NCBI RefSeq assembly: GCF_026015985.1
Contig: NZ_CP110389.1
Span: forward strand, 3,132,001 to 3,196,000
DNA length: 64,000 bases
Source: Rhodopseudomonas sp. P2A-2r
GTDB lineage: Bacteria > Pseudomonadota > Alphaproteobacteria > Rhizobiales > Xanthobacteraceae
Direction of reading: 5' to 3'
Position numbers and translations under genes: made by a program. The notes beneath the pieces were generated by a model. The model was given only the letters and a program-made list of their open reading frames with translations. It ran no database searches and was not told the origin of the DNA. Shown in pieces: positions 9,423-18,445 of the stretch. Numbering within the stretch: position 1 is the stretch's first letter; every line of letters begins with the position of its first letter.

Positions 9423-9504
9423 TGCGTAGCATCCCGGCAATTGTCTCGGATGGTAGGTATTATTGTGCAACGCACAGGCGATTTGACTTCATTGTGCAAC
9501 GCAC
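9423..9504. promoter_or_regulatory. Three TGC-N3-GCA boxes upstream of the phasin gene (PhaR-like sites)
   Basis: Three short palindromes occur: TGCGTAGCA at 9423-9431 and two identical TGCAACGCA boxes at 9466-9474 and 9495-9503. The last two lie within 14-base direct repeats (ATTGTGCAACGCAC) that start 29 bases apart. The repressor PhaR of polyhydroxyalkanoate-storing bacteria is known to bind TGC-N-GCA palindromes before phasin genes. The boxes end 72 bases before the phasin ATG. Assignment to PhaR is inference; no phaR gene is in the window. Confidence 0.6.
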
Positions 9505-9575
9505 TGAAGATGACGCCATCGGGGGAATTTCTCCCGGGCGATAATAATGCGTCAGTCTGGGAAAGGATTCTGCAA

Positions 9576-9911
9576 ATGATCAAAGTCGAAGAGATTCAGC
9601 AGTACGGCAAAGAGCAGTTCGAAAGCGCGGTCGCTTCGGCCACCACGCTGCAGAACGGTGCCCAGGCCATCGCCGCTTCGGTCGGCGATTACACCAAGAA
9701 GTCTCTCGAGGACGGCAACGCGTTTGTCGCCAAGTTGTCCGGCGTGAAGTCGCTGGAGAAGGCCATGGAAATCCAGACCGAATACGCCAAGTCCGCCTAT
9801 GAGGCATTCGTCGCAGAATCTCACAAGATCAGCGAGCTCTACGCAGATCTCGCCAAGCAGGCTTACAAGCCGTTCGAAGGTTTCGTCAGCAAGATGACGC
9901 CGGGTCGCTGA
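9576..9911 (+). CDS. Phasin family protein
   Basis: 111 residues, mostly helical and amphipathic, with the phasin pattern AMEIQTEYAKSAYEAFVAESHKISELYADLAKQAYKP (given here as a description of its C-terminal half, residues about 67-104). Phasins coat polyhydroxyalkanoate granules and control their size and number. A good ribosome site (AAAGGA) precedes the ATG at 9576; a longer in-frame ORF from 9441 would run through the presumed operator boxes and is rejected. It is a single-gene unit with its own terminator. Confidence 0.88.
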   Translation: MIKVEEIQQYGKEQFESAVASATTLQNGAQAIAASVGDYTKKSLEDGNAFVAKLSGVKSLEKAMEIQTEYAKSAYEAFVAESHKISELYADLAKQAYKPFEGFVSKMTPGR

Positions 9912-9931
9912 CTTTCGCGATCCTGAATCGA

Positions 9932-9962
9932 AACGCCCGGCCTCGCGGCCGGGCGTTTTTTA
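9932..9962 (+). terminator. Rho-independent terminator of the phasin gene
   Basis: Stem AACGCCCGGCC with its complement around a TCGC loop, then a run of six T. It starts 21 bases after the phasin stop. Confidence 0.9.
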
Positions 9963-9978
9963 TAGGCGATGCGCGATC

Positions 9979-11633
9979 CTATTTTGAAATACGAAGCGCG
10001 GTGAGTTGCGTCGCGATCTTGTCGAATGCCACACCGATACCATTGGCGGTCGTCACCATCTGGAATTCCTTCACCTTGGTATCCTTGTTGGTGCTCGCGC
10101 AATTCTTCAGCAAAGCCGATTCAGTGCTGTTGTCGGTATTGACGTGCACCGTGAAGATCATGATCTTTTCAGCCCAGATGTTGGGGCAGGTGCCGACGCT
10201 CGAGGATTGGTACATCCGATTATCGACGTCTGGTTCCGGCGTATAGCCGTCACCATCCCAGCGATTCTGGGTGTTCAGTCCGTCGGACATCAGCACGATA
10301 ATGTCCTGATACTCATAATTTATATCTTTAACAGGTGGGGTCGGAAACGGGCCTCCGCCGGTCAGCGACTGCCAGCCCCACACCAGGCCGATCGGCTGGT
10401 TGGTACCCCCAAGGGGTACAGGCCGTTAACGGTATTATTCATGGCGTCCCAGTCATTGCCAAGCGATAGCATCACCGGCGAGCAAGCCGTATTTTGCTCG
10501 GCGGGAAACAGGCTGGCCGTCGTTCCTGCCACGGGTGCCGTGACCTTCCGATCGTAATCGTTGCTGGGCCCTGTCGACAGGCCGCGCTCGGTCACGCAGC
10601 CGTTCCAGGTCGATTTCGCCGGTGTGGCGGCGATATCTGTAGCCGTTGGCGAACTGACCGAGTCGGCTGGGCGCCACATATGCTTGTAGGAACCGGAGTT
10701 GCCGGTGGTGTTGTAGCAGCCGTTGTAAAGCCGCCCGTACCTCAGGCGGTCCAGGGAGCCGTCATCGTTGCTCGGACAAATATTGCCGTTCGCCGGAATC
10801 TTTGTGACCGATTTCGCGTCCTTGTCCGTGGCTGGCCGGTCCATGCAGGAAAAGCCATGGGTATTGCTGGAGTAGGGACAGGTCGAACCAGGTCCGACGG
10901 TCTTCCAGTCGACTGAGTTTCTTGGAGTTGTGCCTTTCGGCGGCGCGGCGAGCCAGCCGCTCCAGTCGATCCAGGTTGCATTGTAACTCGCCGGATTGAC
11001 GTTGACGTATCGGCTGAACGGCACGATCGAAACGTAGACATCTTCGGGCTTGCCGGCACTCGTCTTCAGTTGAGCCAACAATTTCGTTGTCGCCGTTTTG
11101 AGTGCGTCGATCTTGCTGCCTTCCATCGATCCAGTGGTGTCGAGCACGAGCGCAACGCGCAGCCGCACGCTGCCCCAGTTGGTCGTCGACGCGCTTTTGA
11201 TCGTCATCGACGGGGTGCCGACCATCTTCATGAAATTGGTCGCTACGGTGGCTGCCACATCGAGCTTCACCGTCGCGCCCTTGCCTGTACTGGGGGTGTA
11301 GACTGCGGTGATAGCTGGAACGCCATCCGCGCTTGCAAGAACGCCGTCATTGTTCGTGTAGAGCGCTTTGAAATAGGTGTTGGCCCGCTGCGTAATCTCA
11401 TTTGCCGAGAGGTTGGATGCACCGATGTCCTTCGACACCATGAGCGCCGCGGAATCGAGTGCGGTCTGCATCGACGCCTGGGCGGAAGTAGCCCGGGAAT
11501 AGTCGACCGCGGCGCCGACGAAACCGAGTATTGGCACCAAAGCGATGCCAAACATGACCGCAATGTTGCCGCCCTGGTGCCCGGCGAACCGCGCCAGCAG
11601 CGTCTGCCGACCTGAAATCATCCGAATAGACAT
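9979..11633 (-). CDS. Tad-like pilus assembly protein with von Willebrand factor A domain (frame broken near 10408)
   Basis: TadE/TadG-like envelope protein. The N-terminus has a hydrophobic prepilin-like helix (NIAVMFGIALVPILGFVGAAVDYSRA) of the TadE/G type, then a helical region and a von Willebrand domain with the metal site LVLDTTGSMEGS. The second half, from GTNQPIGLVWGWQSL to the end (with IVLMSDGLNT), lies in another frame. Adding one G to the run at 10406-10410 (C on the plus strand) joins them into about 551 residues. The ATG at 11633 was preferred; a GTG at 11642 is also possible. No other tad/cpa genes are nearby. Such stand-alone proteins are common in rhizobial relatives and are presumed to sit in the inner membrane facing the periplasm. 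Confidence 0.78.
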
Positions 11634-12096
11634 CGCCACCACCAGAAGCTGAGTTTCCGGATACCACTTCGTCCCACGTGGCTAAACAGGCGGTAAAGTC
11701 GGACGGATAAAACCGGTAAAAAGCCGTCTATCTGGCGCGCTGACCGAGGTCCTTGCGCGCCATGGTCAACAGCCGCTGAAGCGTCGAACCGCGATTTGCG
11801 CTAAATTGGACAGGATCGGTTAACCCTTGCGCGGTTGTCGCGGCACCGCCGCTCCAGCGCGGAACTGGGTACAAGCCATGTCGGTGCGCTTGCGGTCCGG
11901 CGCCCCGGAACCCATATTCACTTCGTCGGTCCAGCCGATGGGACGGCGCCGATCGGAAGCGGCGATCCGGCAAATTTACCCCAGATCGGGATGGCGTCCT
12001 CGCGAGGCCGTTCCTGGGGCGGTGCAATTCCTTGGGGCTTCGAATACAGACGCCATGTTCCAGACAGATTACAGATTCACGCCACGCGCGGTGCAG

Positions 12097-12483
12097 ATGC
12101 CGGCTACTCAGCCCACCCTCGAGCGCGGAAGTCACCACCGTACGGTTGGGATGGCCGACGACGAGGGTCGTTCGAACGCGCCGGGCGGGCCGACCACGTC
12201 GGTCATCACCAAGGTCAAGCCGAAGACCAAGAAGCCGAATCTCTACCGCGTCCTGATCTTGAACGACGATTACACGCCGATGGAGTTCGTTGTTCACGTG
12301 CTGGAGAAGTTTTTCCAGAAGGACGTCGAGGCTGCGACCCAGATCATGCTGCACGTTCACCACCACGGGATCGGCGAGTGCGGCATTTTCACCTACGAGA
12401 TCGCCGAGACCAAGGTGACCCAGGTGATGGATTTCGCGCGCAAGCACCAGCATCCTTTGCAATGCGTGATGGAAAAGAAGTAG
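12097..12483 (+). CDS. clpS: ATP-dependent Clp protease adaptor ClpS
   Basis: Adaptor that binds ClpA and delivers N-end-rule substrates. The core is intact: [20 protein letters not shown], then [19 protein letters not shown] and the end [10 protein letters not shown], all hallmarks of the family's substrate pocket and ClpA-binding face. Preceding residues are a Lys/Pro-rich flexible tail typical of ClpS. The start is uncertain: ATG codons at 12055, 12097 and 12151 are all in frame, none with a strong ribosome site; 12097 gives 128 residues. It is followed 240 bases downstream by clpA, the usual neighbour. Confidence 0.93.
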   Translation: MPATQPTLERGSHHRTVGMADDEGRSNAPGGPTTSVITKVKPKTKKPNLYRVLILNDDYTPMEFVVHVLEKFFQKDVEAATQIMLHVHHHGIGECGIFTYEIAETKVTQVMDFARKHQHPLQCVMEKK

Positions 12484-12722
12484 CCTTGCTGCGAGTCTCG
12501 GAAATAGGAACGGGTCTTGCATTCATTTGAGCCGGAGCTCCGGCGTATGTCGGCCAGTCGTCTTTGCGGATGTCTGGTGCGGGGCATGCGTCGGCTTCGG
12601 AGAGACAACGAGCATCGGGAACCCGATCTTCCGCCGCGATCATACGTACCTATATGAGAAATGTTCTTGTTGCCTGACGCAGCAACGACGATCATGATGG
12701 CGGGGGCCAAAGAGGACGCGGA

Positions 12723-15145
12723 ATGCCAACTTTTTCTCAAAGCCTTGAACAATCGCTCCACCGCGCACTTGCGATCGCGAATGAGCGTCATCACCAATAT
12801 GCGACGCTTGAGCATCTGCTGCTTTCGCTGGTCGATGATTCCGACGCCGCCGCGGTGATGCGGGCCTGCAGCGTCGATCTCGACAAGCTGCGCACCAGCC
12901 TGGTGAATTACCTCGAGACCGAATTCGAAAACCTGGTGACGGATGGCGCCGACGATGCCAAGCCGACGGCCGGTTTCCAGCGCGTGATCCAGCGCGCAGT
13001 GATCCACGTCCAGTCGTCCGGTCGCGAAGAAGTGACGGGCGCCAATGTGCTGATCGCGATCTTTGCCGAGCGCGAAAGCCACGCCGCCTATTTCCTGCAG
13101 GAGCAGGACATGACGCGTTACGACGCGGTCAACTACATCAGCCACGGCATCGCCAAGCGGCCGGGCGTTTCCGAAGCCCGTCCGGTGCGCGGTGTGGATG
13201 AGGAGACTGAGACCAACAAGGGCGGCGACGAGTCCAAGAAGAAGGGCGAGGCGCTCGACACCTATTGCGTCAACCTCAACAAGAAGGCGCGCGACGGCAA
13301 GATCGACCCGGTGATCGGACGTAACTCCGAGATCAACCGCGCGATCCAGGTGCTGTGCCGGCGCCAGAAGAACAATCCGCTGTTCGTGGGCGAAGCCGGC
13401 GTCGGCAAGACCGCGATTGCCGAAGGTTTGGCCAAGCGCATCGTCGACAGCGAAGTGCCGGAGGTTTTGGCTGCGGCGACCGTGTTCTCGCTCGACATGG
13501 GCACGTTGCTGGCCGGCACCCGCTACCGCGGCGACTTCGAGGAGCGCCTGAAGCAGGTGCTCAAGGAGCTCGAAGCCCACCCGAACGCCATCCTGTTCAT
13601 CGACGAAATCCACACAGTGATCGGTGCCGGCGCCACCTCCGGCGGCGCGATGGATGCCTCGAATCTGCTCAAGCCGGCTTTGGCTTCGGGCACGATCCGC
13701 TGCATGGGCTCGACCACCTACAAGGAATACCGCCAGCACTTCGAGAAGGACCGCGCTCTGGTGCGCCGGTTCCAGAAGATCGACGTCAACGAACCGACGG
13801 TCGAGGACGCCATCGCCATCCTCAAGGGCCTCAAGCCGTATTTCGAGGACTACCACAAGCTGAAGTACACCAACGAGGCTATCGAGGCCGCGGTGCAGCT
13901 GTCGTCGCGTTACATCCACGACCGCAAGCTGCCGGACAAGGCGATCGACGTGATCGACGAGATCCGGCGCAGCGCAGATGCTGGTGGCCGAGAACAAGCG
14001 CAAGAAGACCATCGGCATCAAGGAAATCGAGACTACGATTGCGACCATGGCGCGGATCCCGCCCAAGAGCGTGTCGAAGGACGATGCCGAGGTGCTGAAG
14101 CATCTCGAGTCGACTCTGAAGCGCGTCGTCTTCGGGCAGGACAAGGCCATCGAGGCGCTGTCGGCGTCGATCAAGCTGGCGCGTGCTGGCCTGCGCGAGC
14201 CGGAGAAGCCGATCGGCTCCTATCTGTTCTCGGGACCGACCGGCGTCGGCAAGACCGAAGTGGCCAAGCAGCTTGCGGCCTCACTGGGCGTCGAGCTGAT
14301 CTCGCTTCGACATGTCGGAATATATGGAGCGGCACACCGTCTCGCGGCTGATCGGCGCGCCTCCGGGCTATGTCGGCTTCGATCAGGGCGGCTTGTTGAC
14401 CGACGGCGTCGACCAGCATCCGCATTGCGTGGTGCTGCTCGACGAAATCGAGAAGGCGCATCCCGATCTCTACAACGTGCTGCTGCAGATCATGGATCAC
14501 GGCCGGCTGACCGACCACAATGGCAAGCAGGTCAACTTCCGCAACGTGATCCTGATCATGACCACCAATGCCGGCGCCGCCGATCTGGCGCGTCAGGCCT
14601 TCGGCTTCACGCGCAGCAAGCGGGAAGGCGACGACCACGAGGCGATCAACCGGCAGTTCGCGCCGGAATTCCGCAACCGCCTCGATGCCATCGTCTCGTT
14701 CGCGCATCTCAATGCCGACGTCATCGGCATGGTGGTGGAGAAGTTCGTGCTGCAGCTTGAGGCCCAGCTGGCCGATCGCGACGTGACGATCGAACTGTCC
14801 GAGCCCGCCAAGGCCTGGCTGGTGCAGCATGGCTACGACGAGCAGATGGGCGCGCGGCCGATGGCTCGCGTGATCCAGGAGCACATCAAGAAGCCGCTGG
14901 CCGACGAACTGCTGTTCGGCAAGCTGAAGGGCGGCGGCCACGTGCGTGTGGTGCTGGTCAAGGACGAGCCTCTGCTCGGCATCGAGCAGGAGCGCATCGG
15001 CTTCGAGTATCTTGAGGGCCCGGTGACGCCGAAGCCGGAAAAGCTGCCGGGCAAGCGCACCGCGTCGCGCAAGCCGAAGTCGGGCCCATCAGGGTCCGGC
15101 GGGTCGAAGGGCCCGGCTTCGAAGGGGCCGCTGGTCAAGGCCTGA
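12723..15145 (+). CDS. clpA: ATP-dependent Clp protease ATP-binding subunit ClpA (two frame breaks)
   Basis: AAA+ unfoldase that feeds proteins to ClpP. N-terminal double Clp repeat (about 1-140), first ATPase module with Walker A GEAGVGKT (about 223-230) and ILFIDEIH, second module with GPTGVGKT (about 503) and [13 protein letters not shown], then the C-terminal D2-small domain with FRNRLDAIV. The tail is basic and Gly/Ser/Lys-rich. The frame breaks twice: one extra A at about 13962 ([16 protein letters not shown] restored by its removal) and one extra T at about 14302 ([16 protein letters not shown] restored). Everything else is collinear over about 807 residues, so the gene is probably whole in the organism. 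clpS lies upstream and a strong terminator follows. Confidence 0.92.
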
Positions 15146-15163
15146 GCGCCGCAGTATCAAACG

Positions 15164-15200
15164 AAAACGGCCGGCGAGAGATCGCCGGCCGTTTTGTTTT
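15164..15200 (+). terminator. Rho-independent terminator of clpA
   Basis: Perfect 14-base stem (AAAACGGCCGGCGA with its complement) around GAGA, followed by GTTTT. It starts 18 bases after the clpA stop. The A run on its other side means it could also act on leftward transcription. Confidence 0.9.
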
Positions 15201-15205
15201 GGATG

Positions 15206-15252
15206 GTCATTCCGGGGTGCGAGAACGCAGCTGCGAGCGACCCCGCAATGAC
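15206..15252. repeat. Dispersed intergenic palindrome, GTCATTCCGGGG type (short copy)
   Basis: It begins GTCATTCCGGGGT and ends ACCCCGCAATGAC, near-complementary ends around a hairpin-forming middle. A longer member of the same type is at 40178-40318. Such elements are scattered through Nitrobacteraceae genomes; this statement is from general knowledge, the pairing is seen here. Confidence 0.6.
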
Positions 15253-15259
15253 GACCGCG

Positions 15260-15616
15260 TCAGCCTTCGCCGAGCAATTCCTTGATGCGCCGCTGCAGCT
15301 GGCGCTTCTTCTTCTCGGACTTGCGCAACCGCTCTTCGAGATCGGAGTGCGGCGCAGCGTCGACCGGCGGGTCGGTAAAGGCGACGCCCACGATGTTGTC
15401 GCGCAGCCAGATGATCTTGGCGACGAAGGATTTGCCTTTTCGCGCGATGGTCAGCGCCATCCTGTCCAGCGGCGGCCGGATGCCATTCCTGAACTCGACG
15501 CGGGCGCCGTACTCCGAAATATTGCGCACCACGCAGTCCTTGGTCACGCCATCCGGGCTGGAGGCGATGCCGCCAAAGATCACCTTGTCCCGCTGGCCCT
15601 TGCGACGTTCATCCAT
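15260..15616 (-). CDS. PilZ domain protein
   Basis: 118 residues. The start MDERRKGQRDKVIFGG carries the RxxxR-type c-di-GMP-binding region of PilZ domains, followed by DCVVRNISEYGARVEF, matching the (D/N)xSxxG motif. The last 35 residues are a charged coiled-coil-like tail (SDLEERLRKSEKKKRQLQRR). The presumed role is a c-di-GMP receptor in the cytoplasm, partner unknown. The ATG at 15616 was chosen over a long in-frame upstream extension because it starts the domain. A second, similar PilZ gene lies at 17934-18293 and shares an upstream motif. Confidence 0.88.
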   Translation of the reverse strand: MDERRKGQRDKVIFGGIASSPDGVTKDCVVRNISEYGARVEFRNGIRPPLDRMALTIARKGKSFVAKIIWLRDNIVGVAFTDPPVDAAPHSDLEERLRKSEKKKRQLQRRIKELLGEG

Positions 15617-15706
15617 GGTCCATCCCCGGTTCGGATAAGTCGCAGACACTATCCTGTTCCGGAACCGGGGGAAGATGCCGGCGCGGGGCAGGCGCAGGGA
15701 AGCGGT

Positions 15707-15719
15707 GTTAACGTAAACC
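15707..15719. promoter_or_regulatory. Motif GTTAACGTAAACC upstream of the first PilZ gene
   Basis: Located 91 bases upstream of the PilZ start at 15616. A near copy, GTTAAGGTAAATC, is 77 bases upstream of the other PilZ gene (18370-18382); 11 of 13 positions agree. It contains a TTAA half-site like that of CtrA. Common regulation of the two PilZ genes is inferred. Confidence 0.35.
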
Positions 15720-15887
15720 AAACCTTTCGCAGCGCTGGCCAAACCCGAGACGGCACAAGCCGTCGTCTGCGCTGGGGGAATCAACGCGTCATGTCGATGC
15801 ATTCAATCAATCTCTGCGCCCGGGGCGCTGGATTTTCCGCGAGCGGCCACAGGGGGAGGCAGGTACGAAGCCGCCGTTGGGGTGATG

Positions 15888-16772
15888 TTATGCAGCGCTG
15901 TCGCGCAATCCGCGTGCGATCTGTTTCTGCGCGTCGAATTCGGCGCGCCGCCGCGCCAGTTCGTCGGCGCTGAGCAGCGCGACATTGTTGTAGTCGCGTT
16001 TCCATTCGGCGTCGACGCGCCAGCGCAACGGCGATTGCACCGTGGTCCGGGGACCGGGGGCGGACTCCAGCACGCGCAATGCCAGCTCCAGGGTGAAGGC
16101 CTGCGACTCCGGATCGTGCGGCTTGCCGGCGGAATTGCCGAGCGGGAAGTCGCTGAACAGGAAGCGCGGCACCGCAACGTGCTCGACGATATCCTTGGCG
16201 CAGCCCATCACCACCGTGGCGATGCCGTTGGCTTCGAGATGCCGCGCCACCAGGCTGACGGTCTGGTGGCAGACCGGGCAGTTCGGCACCAGCACGACGG
16301 CATCGACGCCGTCGGCGCGACAGCGCGCCAGGATCTCCGGCGCATCGGTGTCGATGGTGACACGGTGGCTGCGGTTGGTCGGCGCGCCGAAGAAACGCGG
16401 CGCGACTTCGCCGATGCGTCCGGCGGCGGCGAGGCGCCTGAGCGCGGGCAGGGGAAACCAGGTGCCGCTGTCGTCGGCTGTGGTGTGCACCCGGTCATAG
16501 GCGATGTGCGAGATGCGCAGGTCGTGGTCGTGGTCGTGGTCGTCAGAGGTGGCGCCGTCATAGACCTGGTAGAATTTCGCGCCGCCATTATAGGCCGCGC
16601 CAGGGCCCTGATCGCCTTTGGCGGGGTCGTAGGGGGCAGCGGTGGTGACGATCGCGACTCGCGCCTGCGCCAGCGGCTTCTTCAGCGGCTGAAAGGGCGC
16701 CGAATTATAATGCGCCCAGCGATACGGCGTGTCGTATCCGATTGCCTGATAATAGGCGCGGGTGCGCGCCAT
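15888..16772 (-). CDS. Glycine/sarcosine/betaine reductase selenoprotein B-like protein (Cys version)
   Basis: 294 residues from the ATG at 16772. The sequence resembles the GrdB-type reductase family: VVLVPNCPVCHQTVSLVARHLE carries a CxxC where selenoprotein members have selenocysteine, followed by VVMGCAKDIVEHVAVPRFLF and FPLGNSAGKPHD. The reaction is not known for these aerobic cysteine homologues. An Asp/His repeat (DDHDHDHD, about residues 77-84) comes from a GTCGTG hexamer repeat at 16521-16544. The same frame continues upstream with coding-like sequence (SGFADDDDVPIPY) to ATG codons at 16862 and 16871, interrupted only by a TGA at 16833-16835; the true start may lie there if that TGA is a sequence error. 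Confidence 0.65.
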   Translation of the reverse strand: MARTRAYYQAIGYDTPYRWAHYNSAPFQPLKKPLAQARVAIVTTAAPYDPAKGDQGPGAAYNGGAKFYQVYDGATSDDHDHDHDLRISHIAYDRVHTTADDSGTWFPLPALRRLAAAGRIGEVAPRFFGAPTNRSHRVTIDTDAPEILARCRADGVDAVVLVPNCPVCHQTVSLVARHLEANGIATVVMGCAKDIVEHVAVPRFLFSDFPLGNSAGKPHDPESQAFTLELALRVLESAPGPRTTVQSPLRWRVDAEWKRDYNNVALLSADELARRRAEFDAQKQIARGLRDSAA

Positions 16773-16957
16773 ATAGGGGATCGGGACATCGTCATCATCG
16801 GCGAAACCGGACTGCAGAATCGAGCGTTGTCGTCAACCCAAGTACTCCTGCTTACGCCCCATTTCATCCATAGCTAGCTGCTGGGGTCGCGCTGTCAAGA
16901 ACGCGCCCGCCGGACCGAGCATGACGCAGAATCTCAGCCATCATCGGGACTCTGCTC

Positions 16958-17929
16958 TTGCTGGCCGCGCAGCCGGCCGGATGCGGTAGCGGACATGCCG
17001 AGGATGCCGCTCCGGCGCCCGCCGTCGAAGCCGCCAGCCCGGGCGAGCCGGCGGCAATTCCCCCGGAGAAAGCCGACGCCGCCCCCGAACCGGCGAAGGT
17101 GGAAGACGGCGCGAAGAATTCGAGCACAAGGGAGACGATGTGCCTGATGATCGAATCCGCGGCATCGGCCCATGATCTGCCGCTGGAGTTCTTCGCCCGG
17201 GTGATCTGGCAGGAGAGCCGGTTTCAGGCCGACGCGGTCGGGCCGCTGACGCGCGGCGGCCAGCGCGCCCAGGGCATCGCGCAATTCATGCCGGGCACGG
17301 CGAACGAGCGGCGGCTTCTCGATCCGTTCGATCCGGTGCAGGCGCTGCCGAAATCGGCGGAGTTCCTCGAGGAACTGCGCGACCAGTTCGGCAATCTCGG
17401 TCTTGCGGCCGCCGCCTACAATGCCGGACCGCGGCGGGTGCAGGACTGGCTGGACGGCAAGGGCACCATGCCGGGCGAGACGCGCAATTACGTGAGCGCT
17501 ATCACCGGCGCGACGGTAGAAGACTGGCAGGCCGCGGGACGGAACGGCAAGGTGCCGGAGCGCGCGTCGCCGTCGGACTGTCGCGCGTTGATGGCGCTGC
17601 TGCAGCGCGCGCCCAATCCGTTCGTCACACAGCTCGAACTGCACGTGACACTCGGCGAGAACAGGCCGTGGGGCGTGCAGCTCGCCGCCGGCTTCAATCG
17701 CGATCGCGCGCTGATGATGTATGCGCGCGCGATGAAGCGCCTCAGCGCCGTGATCGGCGATCGCGATCCCAACCTGCTGGGCACGCTGCTGCGCAGCCGG
17801 GGAACGCGGACATTCTACCAGGTCCGCATCGGCACCGACACGCGCGGCGACGCCGACGAACTCTGTGGCCGCATCCGGCGCGCCGGACAGGCCTGCCTGG
17901 TGCTGCGCAATTCGACCATGAAGGGCTGA
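16958..17929 (+). CDS. Lytic transglycosylase, SLT domain (start disturbed)
   Basis: Soluble-lytic-transglycosylase-like enzyme that cleaves the MurNAc-GlcNAc bond of peptidoglycan in the periplasm. The catalytic glutamate is in VIWQESRFQADAVG, followed by AQGIAQFMPGTA and AAAYNAGPRRV. An Ala/Pro-rich linker precedes the domain; the C-terminal third is a SPOR-like region (FYQVRIGTDTRGDADELCGR). The frame given here starts at TTG 16958, within a hydrophobic leader. Upstream in frame the sequence reads RRISAIIGTLLLLAA, a convincing signal peptide, but there is no start codon before a TGA at 16922-16924. The overlapping ATGA suggests one extra base, so the real start is probably near 16921. Confidence 0.78.
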   Translation: MLAAQPAGCGSGHAEDAAPAPAVEAASPGEPAAIPPEKADAAPEPAKVEDGAKNSSTRETMCLMIESAASAHDLPLEFFARVIWQESRFQADAVGPLTRGGQRAQGIAQFMPGTANERRLLDPFDPVQALPKSAEFLEELRDQFGNLGLAAAAYNAGPRRVQDWLDGKGTMPGETRNYVSAITGATVEDWQAAGRNGKVPERASPSDCRALMALLQRAPNPFVTQLELHVTLGENRPWGVQLAAGFNRDRALMMYARAMKRLSAVIGDRDPNLLGTLLRSRGTRTFYQVRIGTDTRGDADELCGRIRRAGQACLVLRNSTMKG

Positions 17930-17933
17930 GCGC

Positions 17934-18293
17934 TCAGTATTCGGAGCGCAGCGTCGCGATGTGCTGCCGCAGCACGCGGTTGGCTCGCTCGCTGGCACGC
18001 AGCCGCAACGCCCAGTCCAGCGACATCGCCTCCCGCACCGGCCGTGGCTGGCGGAAAACCAGGCCGACCTCGTTCCTGCGCCGCCATACCATGCGGGCGA
18101 GAAAGGCGAGGCGCTTGCGCTCGATGGTCAGGTCCACCTCGCCGGCGAGAATGACCGGATTGGCGAACTCAACCCTGGCGCCCGCATCGGAGAAATTGCG
18201 AACGATGCAATCCATCGTGGAACTGCGTCCGTTGAAGGCGATGCGACCGCCGTAATAGACCCGCCCGCGAACATGCTGCCGTCGATCAAGCAT
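17934..18293 (-). CDS. PilZ domain protein
   Basis: 119 residues. MLDRRQHVRGRVYYGG gives the basic c-di-GMP-binding start and MDCIVRNFSDAGARVEF gives the (D/N)xSxxG motif. The C-terminal 35 residues form a helical tail (LDWALRLRASERANRVLRQHIATL). It is clearly related in layout to the PilZ protein at 15260-15616, sharing order of motifs and tail, so the two look like paralogues. Its stop lies 4 bases from the end of the convergent transglycosylase gene. Presumed cytoplasmic c-di-GMP receptor; target unknown. Confidence 0.87.
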   Translation of the reverse strand: MLDRRQHVRGRVYYGGRIAFNGRSSTMDCIVRNFSDAGARVEFANPVILAGEVDLTIERKRLAFLARMVWRRRNEVGLVFRQPRPVREAMSLDWALRLRASERANRVLRQHIATLRSEY

Positions 18294-18369
18294 TTTCCAT
18301 CCTCTGTTACCGTTCAGACGCTACCTGAGGTGGTGGGCCTCTGAACAGGCCCGCTCGGATAAACGCTTT

Positions 18370-18382
18370 GTTAAGGTAAATC
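18370..18382. promoter_or_regulatory. Motif GTTAAGGTAAATC upstream of the second PilZ gene
   Basis: Lies 77 bases upstream of the PilZ start at 18293, in the same orientation as its partner at 15707-15719. It falls in the divergent space between this PilZ gene and azlC. Confidence 0.35.
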
Positions 18383-18445
18383 CGCCGCTTGACCGAAGCC
18401 GTTTTTGGCTGCGTATGGCGTTAAACCTCGTCAAGAAAGGCTCCA

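Noticed and set aside
12393..14174. Leftward ORF of 593 codons across clpS and clpA
   Set aside because: Antisense to clpS and clpA, with only low-complexity character.
16833..16835. Selenocysteine TGA in the GrdB-like gene
   Set aside because: The TGA is at the extreme N-terminus; the catalytic CxxC already contains cysteine. More likely an upstream stop or a base error.
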